A DNA stretch of 11,942 nt from Candidatus Rifleibacteriota bacterium (GTDB lineage: Bacteria; Vulcanimicrobiota; Xenobia; Xenobiales; Xenobiaceae), in the NCBI GenBank assembly GCA_900772775.1, contig CAAGRW010000049.1, forward strand, positions 1 through 11,942, read 5' to 3'. The position numbers and the translations under genes were made by a program. Within the stretch, counting starts at the first letter, position 1; each line of letters starts with the position of its first letter. Below are positions 1-5,259 of this stretch, one piece after another. Below the pieces are notes generated by a model. It searched no databases, was not told the DNA's origin, and saw only the letters and a list, made by a program, of their open reading frames with translations.

Positions 1-10
1 CGATCTGTCT

Positions 11-23
11 CGCCTTTTTTTTT
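11..23 (+). terminator. Tail of an upstream terminator (partial)
   Basis: The window opens with CGCC followed by nine consecutive T (15-23). This looks like the 3' arm and U-run of a Rho-independent terminator belonging to a + strand gene that lies before the window. The 5' arm is not in the window, so this is inferred only from the T-run. Confidence 0.4.
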
Positions 24-42
24 GTGTCTAAAAATGAAACGA

Positions 43-69
43 CCCCCTTGAGTGTGAGTCATAAGGGGG
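43..69 (-). terminator. CCCCCTT/AAGGGGG hairpin, possible minus-strand terminator
   Basis: CCCCCTT (43-49) and AAGGGGG (63-69) form a perfect 7-bp stem with a 13-nt loop. On the + strand no T-run follows. On the minus strand the stem is followed by an interrupted T-rich stretch (complement of 29-42), so it could terminate a minus-strand transcript or form a bidirectional pair with the T-run at 15-23. No minus-strand gene is visible here, so its role is uncertain. Confidence 0.3.
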
Positions 70-129
70 ACGCAAGGGATTAGGAGGAACTTTGCTTGAT
101 GCCAAAGACGGGATGACTTCGACATTTCC

Positions 130-158
130 AGCGTTAAGATTTCTTCAACGCTCTTAAC
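130..158 (+). promoter_or_regulatory. Overlapping alternative hairpins in the leader region
   Basis: AGCGTT (130-135) can pair with AACGCT (147-152), extended by AAG/CTT (136-138 with 143-145). GTTAAGA (133-139) can instead pair perfectly with TCTTAAC (152-158). The two helices share bases and cannot coexist. They lie about 40 bases downstream of a Shine-Dalgarno-like AGGAGGA (82-88) that has no convincing gene after it. The arrangement is attenuator-like, but nothing else supports regulation. Confidence 0.3.
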
Positions 159-242
159 AGTTGTGATTATAAAGGCAAACATACAATAAGTCAACAATAA
201 TTTCTCAAATCATAAATTGCTAATTTACGATATTGTTGCGCA

Positions 243-248
243 TATAAT
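243..248 (+). promoter_or_regulatory. Putative -10 box (TATAAT) for the MerR-like gene
   Basis: A perfect TATAAT lies 81 bases before the proposed GTG start at 329. There is no good TTGACA at 17-bp spacing. The nearest candidates are TTGCTA (217-222, 20-bp spacer) and TTTACG (224-229, 13-bp spacer). A long spacer would suit a promoter controlled by a MerR-family protein, which characteristically acts on 19-20-bp spacers, but this is inference. Confidence 0.4.
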
Positions 249-330
249 ACACAAAAAATGTGTAAAAATATACAATTTTTGTGTAAAGCATACAAGGTAA
301 AACGGATATTCAAAAGAAAACAATAATTGT
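249..330 (+). promoter_or_regulatory. Array of ACA-N5-TGT dyads, possible autoregulatory operator
   Basis: Three 11-bp dyad-like sites begin with ACA and end with TGT, at 251-261, 272-282 and 320-330. The first two start exactly 21 bp apart (about two helical turns), and the third overlaps the proposed GTG start codon. The first two are part of a longer direct repeat, TGTGTAAA followed by a TACAA element (259-275 and 280-295). Position between a TATAAT box and a helix-turn-helix gene suggests an operator. The AT-rich composition raises the chance of coincidence. Confidence 0.4.
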
Positions 331-853
331 GACGAAGCGAATTTCAGATGTAAAACAAATGGAGTTTTTGCTCAAAGCTCCTATATATCTGAGTCAGGGT
401 GAAGCTGCCGAATTTATGCAAGTTTCCGTAAGGAATTTGCAATATTGGGAAAGCGCTGGATTGTTGCATCGAGAATCGCGCCAAAGCGGGCGCGGAGCGC
501 GTTATACCCGTTGGGATTTAATAGAAATAAATTTTATTCGGAGCTTAATTTGCGAATGTGGTTTTACTGTAAACTCGCTTAAGGCTAAATTGGCTTTGTT
601 AGAAAGTCCGTATTATTACGACCCGGACGATACTATTTGGGACAACTATACGCATTGTTGGTGTAGCCGTTCTGATATAGCGTGTCAAGAATTACATCGA
701 GTCAAGCATGCTTTCGTACCTTATGTGCGTCAAATTTTTGCAAGCATGACTGAAAAGGGCGAGTCAGAGACGGCCAGGGAAACTATCAATATTTTACGAT
801 CTTTAGTCAGGGGACATCGCCCCAAGAAACTACGCTGCACTGATAGGACTTAA
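329..853 (+). CDS. MerR-like helix-turn-helix transcriptional regulator
   Basis: This 174-residue protein has a MerR-type winged helix-turn-helix near its N-terminus. Residues 21-48 hold a motif with a Q-Y-W-E...G-L-L core, followed by R-Y-T-R-W-D-L (58-64), the usual second DNA-binding element. The C-terminal half matches no effector domain I recognise. It carries a cysteine/histidine cluster (Cys75, Cys77, His109, Cys110, Cys112, Cys119) that could bind metal or sense redox. The start is a GTG at 329 with only a weak purine stretch (GAAAA, 316-320) before it. An ATG at 359 (residue 11) would still leave the DNA-binding domain whole. It precedes the flagellar genes by about 300 bases on the same strand, but no shared transcript is shown, so regulation of motility is only a possibility. 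The family assignment is firmer than any role. Confidence 0.75.
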   Translation: MTKRISDVKQMEFLLKAPIYLSQGEAAEFMQVSVRNLQYWESAGLLHRESRQSGRGARYTRWDLIEINFIRSLICECGFTVNSLKAKLALLESPYYYDPDDTIWDNYTHCWCSRSDIACQELHRVKHAFVPYVRQIFASMTEKGESETARETINILRSLVRGHRPKKLRCTDRT

Positions 854-1050
854 TATCCGTAATAAGTAAAAACGGTGGCCTTATCAGTCTTATGTATAGG
901 CTGTTTGTGGCTCTGAATGTTAACATAATCAAAAAGCTAAGAATACGATAAAATCGGAATTCTGCAATTTTTTCGGAAGCTATTATTAACACGTTTTTTA
1001 CTTGATTGTTACAATGTATCAATAAGCTATAAATAAAATTCAAGAGTGGG
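854..1050. other. AT-rich intergenic stretch without a recognised gene
   Basis: Between the regulator and the leader hairpin I see no coding region and no clear terminator. It is AT-rich and contains promoter-like pieces close to the flagellar cluster: TTGATT (1002-1007), TTACAA (1009-1014) and TATAAA (1028-1033). The spacings (20 or 13 bp) are poor for a standard sigma-70 promoter. No convincing sigma-28 promoter (TAAA-N15-GCCGATAA) is present. Confidence 0.35.
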
Positions 1051-1096
1051 GGGCTGTACAAAAATCAGCCTGTTGGCTGCCAATATGTTACAGCCC
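1051..1096 (+). promoter_or_regulatory. Compound stem-loop in the leader of the flagellar cluster
   Basis: GGGCTGTA (1051-1058) pairs perfectly with TACAGCCC (1089-1096). Inside it CAGCC (1066-1070) pairs with GGCTG (1075-1079) around a TGTT loop. The structure ends about 40 bases before the Shine-Dalgarno of the FliK-like gene and has no T-run directly after it. It is more likely a leader or RNA-stability element than a terminator, though it could mark the end of an upstream transcript. Confidence 0.45.
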
Positions 1097-1150
1097 GAAC
1101 AGAACTTTTCTGCTTTGAAATTTCCACTCTTGGAAGCGAGGAGGTAGCTT

Positions 1151-2566
1151 ATGCAAATGCTGAACAGCGTGTCGTCGGCTTTGTCCAATGTCGGAAAAAG
1201 CATTGCGCAATCCTCCAGTTTCGGTTCTGCGTCGCCGTTTGGAAAAGGAGCCAATGGAGCCAACACGAGCTTTACTGCTCGCGGTACTGCTGCTTCTCAA
1301 TTCCAGCCTGGACAAAACTTGTTTGGTCAAGTAGTTGGACGCGAACAGAATGGAAATTTTACTTTGCGTTTTGGCAATACGACTTTGCAAGCCAGCGCCA
1401 AGTTGCCTTTCAATGTAGGACAGCAACTTAACGTAACAGTTTCCGGACAGCAGCGCGGTATGCTCACTTTAGATATGGCAAGCACACCGTTTTCTTCACT
1501 GAATAGCGAGACTGTTACCCAAACTTTAGTGCAACTCAACTTGCCCATGTCTGAAGGCAACTTCATGTTGGCCAGCTCTTTGGTAGAACATGGCGCTCCG
1601 TTAGATAAAGCTACTTTTCAAAGTATGCAAAAGGCTTTGGCCCAATTGCCGCCTACTTCCGATCCAGCTGTCTTTAGTTCTAGAGTTGGAGCAACTCTGT
1701 TCTTACAAAATAGTCAACTGCCGGTGACGGGTCGCAATATTTTGCTCTTGAGCACTTTTTTATCGCAAAATCCTCAGGTTACTCAACAACTTTTCAATAT
1801 CCAAAGTGAAGTCAAACGTCTGATCAATAATCCGGGCAATATGTCTTCTAAAGCTTTGGAAATTTTGAATCAAGTGCCAGGATTATTGGGAGAAATGGTT
1901 TTGGAGCCTGGCGGAAATTTGAAAGGCACTGGTAAGTCTAGCGGCAAGGCTGCTTTGCTCTTCGATATGGCCAAACAAGCTGGTATCGAGACCAATTTAG
2001 GCTTAGTCGGCGGAGGAAGCTCCGACTGGGAGCTTTTGGCTCTGTTGCGTGAGTTGCGCAAATTGACCGATGCTCAAGACGCTTCTCTGAGTGCGCTTTT
2101 CAAAAATTGTCAAAATTGTGAAGACAATTTGCAAGCCCAACGCCTGATTAACCAAGGAAAACCAGATTCTTCTTTCGGTTTTTACTATATGCAAATCCCT
2201 TTGCGCCACGAATTTAATGAATCGGCCGAAGTTTGGATTCGCTATCGTTGGAAAGAAGAAGATGGCAGCCGCGTGGTAGATATAGATGACTCTCATTTAG
2301 AATTCATCGTCAGAACCGATTCTTTGGGAGAACTGTTCTTTAGCTTGGATATCGGTGCCGGATATGTAGAATTGACAGCTAAATCGGATGACGAATCCGT
2401 TGTCGGTTGTCTTGAGGCTTATTTGCCTGTTTTACAAGAACGTATTGAAGAACTTGGTTGGAAGGTCGGCTTTTTTGAAGCCGTACTCAATGACAGTATC
2501 GGGGGCCATGAATTTGTGGGCTGTCAAGAACTTTCTTCATTGGAGGGCGTCAATGTGCAAGCCTGA
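1151..2566 (+). CDS. FliK-like flagellar hook-length control protein
   Basis: The 471-residue protein has the layout of the FliK family: a long low-complexity N-terminal region rich in Ser, Gln, Gly and Asn (about 1-330) and a compact C-terminal domain of the Flg_hook type (about 335-450). That domain includes a Y-M-Q-I-P-L strand and runs of acidic and hydrophobic residues ending near a L-G-W-K-V segment. FliK measures hook length and, through this C-terminal domain, makes FlhB switch export specificity from rod/hook to filament proteins. The start is well supported by GAGGAGGT (1138-1145) just before ATG 1151. The gene overlaps the next one, an FlhB C-terminal domain, by 14 bases, the same pairing as Bacillus ylqG-ylqH. 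An unusual C-x-x-C (Cys320, Cys323) sits just before the C-terminal domain. It might be a second FliK-type protein rather than the main ruler. Confidence 0.7.
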   Translation: MQMLNSVSSALSNVGKSIAQSSSFGSASPFGKGANGANTSFTARGTAASQFQPGQNLFGQVVGREQNGNFTLRFGNTTLQASAKLPFNVGQQLNVTVSGQQRGMLTLDMASTPFSSLNSETVTQTLVQLNLPMSEGNFMLASSLVEHGAPLDKATFQSMQKALAQLPPTSDPAVFSSRVGATLFLQNSQLPVTGRNILLLSTFLSQNPQVTQQLFNIQSEVKRLINNPGNMSSKALEILNQVPGLLGEMVLEPGGNLKGTGKSSGKAALLFDMAKQAGIETNLGLVGGGSSDWELLALLRELRKLTDAQDASLSALFKNCQNCEDNLQAQRLINQGKPDSSFGFYYMQIPLRHEFNESAEVWIRYRWKEEDGSRVVDIDDSHLEFIVRTDSLGELFFSLDIGAGYVELTAKSDDESVVGCLEAYLPVLQERIEELGWKVGFFEAVLNDSIGGHEFVGCQELSSLEGVNVQA

Positions 2567-2855
2567 AGTTGCTAAAGTTGCCGTCAGCGTGGCTGTTTCT
2601 CCTGAAGATGGGACGACTAGAGTTGTGAGTTCGGCTGTCGGCCAAAAAGCCATCGAAATGGTCGAACAAGCTGAAAAAGAAGGCCTGAACGTTACACAAG
2701 ATCCCCAGCGTGTGGGAGAATTGCTCAAAGAACAGGGCAACAAAGCAGCTATAAGTCCTCAGCTTTACGAACTTATGGCTACGGTTCTAGACTTTACCCA
2801 AGAATTGAGTGATTTAAAAGCAGGGCGCTTCGCTCAGGAGCCCGATCAGGAGTGA
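2553..2855 (+). CDS. Stand-alone FlhB cytoplasmic C-terminal domain (FlhX/YlqH-like)
   Basis: This 100-residue protein corresponds to the part of FlhB after the self-cleavage point. It has a short beta-strand with V-A-V-S (about residues 9-15), a T-R-V-V strand with G-Q-K-A following, a Q-D-P-Q-R-V-G-E-L-L segment, and the terminal P-Q-L-Y-E-L...V-L-D-F motif. Full-length FlhB carries four membrane helices before this and cleaves itself within an N-P-T-H motif; both are absent. Such proteins can replace the cleaved FlhB C-terminus in other bacteria (FlhX of Helicobacter). The start at ATG 2553 is chosen because GGAGGG (2542-2547) sits five bases upstream and the encoded family domain begins here. 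A start further upstream would add about 55 residues of out-of-frame FliK sequence. Translation is probably coupled to the FliK-like gene through the 14-base overlap. Confidence 0.8.
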   Translation: MCKPEVAKVAVSVAVSPEDGTTRVVSSAVGQKAIEMVEQAEKEGLNVTQDPQRVGELLKEQGNKAAISPQLYELMATVLDFTQELSDLKAGRFAQEPDQE

Positions 2856-2962
2856 GTTCTGTTAGCCGGAGGCCTTGGTAAAAAGAGGGGCTGAAGGATT
2901 TCTATAGAAACGAAAATTTGGGTTCGTATAAGGACGCGGACCACATAGTCGGAGGTGTTCTA

Positions 2963-3736
2963 ATGCTTGAAGGGATGAGAATGGCTGCTCAGGGTATGAT
3001 GACCCAGGCCGCTAAACAAGATGTCATCACTAATAACTTGGCCAATGTAGGTACCGCTGGTTTCCGCAAGGAAAGTGCCCAGATTACCTCTTTTAACGAG
3101 ATTCTCAATCGTGAAGTCGGCGGCATGGACGGCATGACCCAATCTTCTTACGAGATCTCCACCGCTCCCGGTATGGAAGTTTCCGGTAAACTTTACACCA
3201 GCTCGGTGACTCACAACGCTCAGGGTTCATTGAAGGAGACCGGCAACCCCTTTGATATGGCCTTGGATGATAATGGACGCGGTTTCTTCACTATCCAGAC
3301 CAAAGACGGAGTACGCTTTACCAGAGCCGGTAATTTCCATCTCTCTACCAATGGCGAATTAGTCACTGCCGATGGTTCTCAGGTAATGGGTCATCGTGGC
3401 CCCATCAAATTACAGGGCAGCAATTTCACTGTATCTAACGATGGTGTTATCTCCAGCGACGGCCGTCCCATCGACAAGATCTTGGTAGCCGTTTTTGACA
3501 ATACCGACCAATTGAAGCGCACTGGCGACAACCAGTTTACTGCCACAACCAAAGTCAGCGCTACTAACGATTTCCAACTCAAACAGGGATATGTTGAGCA
3601 AGCTAACGTCAACGCTTTAACCGAAATGGTAGACTTGATGATGGTGACACGTAACTACGAAGCCAACCAGAAGGTTCTTCAGGCCAACGACAAGATGTTG
3701 GAAAAGACTGTCAATAACGTCGGAACCGTTCGCTAA
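2963..3736 (+). CDS. flgF: Flagellar proximal rod protein FlgF (FlgF/FlgG family)
   Basis: The 257-residue product has the N-terminal rod motif N-N-L-A-N-V-G-T-A-G-F (about residues 24-34) and the C-terminal Flg_bbr_C region N-V-N-A-L-T-E-M-V-D-L-M...Y-E-A-N-Q-K (about 218-240). These helices pack in the axial rod. Position before a clear flgG and weaker likeness to FlgG point to FlgF. Some annotations would call it a second FlgG or a generic hook-basal body protein. ATG 2963 follows GGAGGT (2951-2956) with good spacing, so it is preferred over a TTG at 2918. It is exported by the flagellar secretion system and has no cleaved signal peptide. It uses more C-ending codons than the regulator and FliK-like genes, suggesting higher expression. 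Confidence 0.8.
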   Translation: MLEGMRMAAQGMMTQAAKQDVITNNLANVGTAGFRKESAQITSFNEILNREVGGMDGMTQSSYEISTAPGMEVSGKLYTSSVTHNAQGSLKETGNPFDMALDDNGRGFFTIQTKDGVRFTRAGNFHLSTNGELVTADGSQVMGHRGPIKLQGSNFTVSNDGVISSDGRPIDKILVAVFDNTDQLKRTGDNQFTATTKVSATNDFQLKQGYVEQANVNALTEMVDLMMVTRNYEANQKVLQANDKMLEKTVNNVGTVR

Positions 3737-3743
3737 TTCGATT

Positions 3744-3829
3744 AAACTGACAGTTTGAAAAAATACAGCTTGTCCGCCTAAATAAAAACGGCGGGCAGCT
3801 GGATTATAGTAAGAGCTTCTGCTAAGCTC
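3744..3829 (+). promoter_or_regulatory. Three successive hairpins between flgF and flgG
   Basis: AAACT/AGTTT (3744-3748 with 3752-3756), a GC-rich imperfect stem CAGCT...CCGCC with GGCGG...AGCTG (3766-3778 with 3790-3801), and GAGCTT/AAGCTC (3813-3818 with 3824-3829). None is followed by a long T-run, so a terminator is unlikely. Hairpins here could stabilise or process the message so that FlgG, needed in more copies than FlgF, is made in excess. That role is inference. Confidence 0.4.
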
Positions 3830-3862
3830 GTACAACAAGTCTAATTTGGAGGAACAAATATT

Positions 3863-4633
3863 ATGATGCGTTCGCTTTATACTGCTGCTTCCGGTATGAT
3901 GGCCCAGCAGATGAATATGGATAATATTTCCAACAACCTGGCTAACGTACAGTCCACCGGTTTCAAGAAAACCCGCGTAGACTTCCAGGACTTGCTCTAT
4001 GCTACTATGCAAGATCCCGGTACTGAAGCTACTGCTGGTACCCAGATCGGTATGGGTGTTCGCGCTTCTTCTACCGAGCGTATGTTCTCTCAAGGCTCCT
4101 TGCAGAAAACCGGCAACCCTTACGATGTGGCTATCCAGGGTGACGGCTTCTTCAAAGTCAGCATGCCCGACGGTACTTCCGCTTACACTCGTGATGGCGC
4201 TTTCAAATATGATGGCGACAAAGGCGAGATCGTAACCAGCGCCGGTCAGTCACTCGGCATTGCCGTTCCTAAAGATGTAACCAATATCGAAGTTCGCCCC
4301 AACGGTGAAGTTTTCGGTGTACGTATCGATGGTGATGGTCAGCCCGAAAAGATCGCTCAGGTAAAACTCACCCGCTTCCTTAACCCCGCCGGCTTACAGG
4401 CTATCGGTGGCAACCTCTATGTTGAGACTCCCGTTGCTGGTGCCAAGACTGAGAGTATCCCCGGTGAAGATGGTCTGGGCGTTTTGGCTCAGGGTCACCT
4501 CGAGAAATCCAACATCAACGTAGTTGAGGAAATGATTTCTATCGTTCAGGCTCAGCGCGCTTTTGAAATGAACCAGAAGGGTGTCCAAGCTGCCGACGAA
4601 ATGATGAGAATGACCAACCAGCTCCAGAGCTAG
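3863..4633 (+). CDS. flgG: Flagellar distal rod protein FlgG
   Basis: The 256-residue product, close to the usual FlgG length of about 260, begins M-M-R-S-L-Y-T-A-A-S-G-M and has N-N-L-A-N-V-Q-S-T-G-F-K-K (24-36), hallmarks of FlgG. The middle holds the Q-G-D-G-F-F and Y-T-R-D-G segments. The C-terminus has N-V-V-E-E-M-I...Q-R-A-F-E-M-N-Q-K, the conserved helix that packs in the rod. FlgG forms the distal rod crossing the cell wall and connecting to the hook. GGAGGA (3848-3853) precedes two adjacent ATG codons (3863 and 3866), either of which could start. Codons are the most biased of the window (frequent ATC, TTC, AAC, CGC), fitting strong expression. Confidence 0.95.
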   Translation: MMRSLYTAASGMMAQQMNMDNISNNLANVQSTGFKKTRVDFQDLLYATMQDPGTEATAGTQIGMGVRASSTERMFSQGSLQKTGNPYDVAIQGDGFFKVSMPDGTSAYTRDGAFKYDGDKGEIVTSAGQSLGIAVPKDVTNIEVRPNGEVFGVRIDGDGQPEKIAQVKLTRFLNPAGLQAIGGNLYVETPVAGAKTESIPGEDGLGVLAQGHLEKSNINVVEEMISIVQAQRAFEMNQKGVQAADEMMRMTNQLQS

Positions 4634-4636
4634 TTT

Positions 4637-4682
4637 CGATTGATATTTTGACCTCCGCGCCTGACTACAATCAATCGGGCGC
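4637..4682 (+). promoter_or_regulatory. Hairpin between flgG and flgJ with a competing pairing
   Basis: CGATTGAT (4637-4644) pairs perfectly with ATCAATCG (4670-4677). GCGCC (4657-4661), inside its loop, can pair with GGCGC (4678-4682) just after the stem. This gives either a pseudoknot-like contact or a switch between two folds. It ends 16 bases before the flgJ Shine-Dalgarno. No T-run follows. Confidence 0.35.
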
Positions 4683-4707
4683 TTGAGGTATCTATTTGGA
4701 GGCTATT

Positions 4708-5016
4708 ATGCAGATTGAAGGCTTTACCCCTGAACCTTTAGCCCAGGCTGCCACTTCTTCTGCCCCTTCCAAGGCACAAGATGAAGCTAAGCTTCGTGAA
4801 GCTTGTCAGCAAATGGAAAGCGTTTTCCTCAACCAGATGCTTGCTCAAATGCGTAAATGCAGCGGCGCTGGCGAAGAAGGCGGACTTTTCGGAGGCAAGG
4901 ATCAAGAAATGTTCCAAGGAATGCTCGATCAAGAGAGAGCTAAGGCTTGGTCGCAAAATGGCGGCGTAGGTCTGGCTAGCATCCTCTTTGAGCAAATGAA
5001 GGGACAGCAAATGTAG
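4708..5016 (+). CDS. flgJ: Flagellar rod-binding protein FlgJ, single-domain form
   Basis: The 102-residue protein carries the rod-binding domain (about 27-97): L-R-E-A-C-Q-Q-M-E-S-V-F-L, then Q-M-L-A-Q-M, a G-L-F-G-G loop and G-G-V-G-L-A-S-I-L near the end. FlgJ acts as a scaffold or cap for rod assembly in the periplasm or cell wall. In enteric bacteria a C-terminal muramidase domain follows. Here it is absent, as in many Firmicutes, spirochaetes and alphaproteobacteria, so wall cutting must come from another protein. ATG 4708 follows TTGGAGG (4697-4703). A TTG at 4696 in the same frame falls within this Shine-Dalgarno and is not preferred. It lies directly after flgG, with no flgH or flgI between them. 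Confidence 0.9.
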   Translation: MQIEGFTPEPLAQAATSSAPSKAQDEAKLREACQQMESVFLNQMLAQMRKCSGAGEEGGLFGGKDQEMFQGMLDQERAKAWSQNGGVGLASILFEQMKGQQM

Positions 5017-5026
5017 CCGGAATGCG

Positions 5027-5052
5027 ACTTTCGCCACTATTAGTGGCAAAGT
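5027..5052 (+). repeat. Inverted repeat just after flgJ
   Basis: GCCACT (5033-5038) pairs with AGTGGC (5042-5047) around an ATT loop, and the flanks ACTTT and AAAGT continue the pairing past one bulged C. This forms a 26-base hairpin 10 bases after the flgJ stop, directly before the main terminator. It may protect the 3' end of the message. Confidence 0.45.
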
Positions 5053-5070
5053 TTAGCACCTATTTAAGCA

Positions 5071-5120
5071 ATGGGCTGTGCTGGGTTGTTAGACAACTTG
5101 GCACAGCCCATTTAATTTTA
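5071..5120 (+). terminator. Strong terminator of the flagellar cluster
   Basis: ATGGGCTGTGC (5071-5081) pairs perfectly with GCACAGCCCAT (5101-5111). Pairing continues through three G-T wobbles into GTTGT/ACAAC (5085-5089 with 5093-5097), giving one nearly continuous hairpin with a TAG loop. The 3' side is followed by TTTAATTTTA. This is a convincing Rho-independent terminator separating flgJ from the sigma factor gene. Confidence 0.8.
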
Positions 5121-5259
5121 TGCTAAGTTTACTTAAAAAGTTGAAAGGAAGAAAAGGCCTTTTGGGAAATAAAACCCCGTCGTCAATTGGTTATTATTGA
5201 CGTTACGTTAAAGGCGCTTTTTATCTTTTTGCTAATCCATATTTGAACGGAATCCTCGC
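5121..5259 (+). promoter_or_regulatory. Leader of the sigma factor gene with two dyads
   Basis: The 139-base gap before the sigma factor contains a 12-bp perfect palindrome AAAAGGCCTTTT (5152-5163) and a hairpin CGTCAAT/ATTGACG (5181-5187 with 5196-5202). No clear -35/-10 pair is visible. The palindrome is a plausible regulator-binding site. The hairpin could affect translation or early termination, but the T-run after it is poor. Confidence 0.35.

Noticed and set aside
2918..2962. Upstream TTG start for flgF
   Set aside because: The family's N-terminus begins at the ATG at 2963, which has a strong Shine-Dalgarno. The extra 15 residues match nothing in the family.
3617..4093. Minus-strand frame of 158 codons opposite flgF/flgG
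   Set aside because: It lies antisense to two well-supported flagellar genes and shows no family features.
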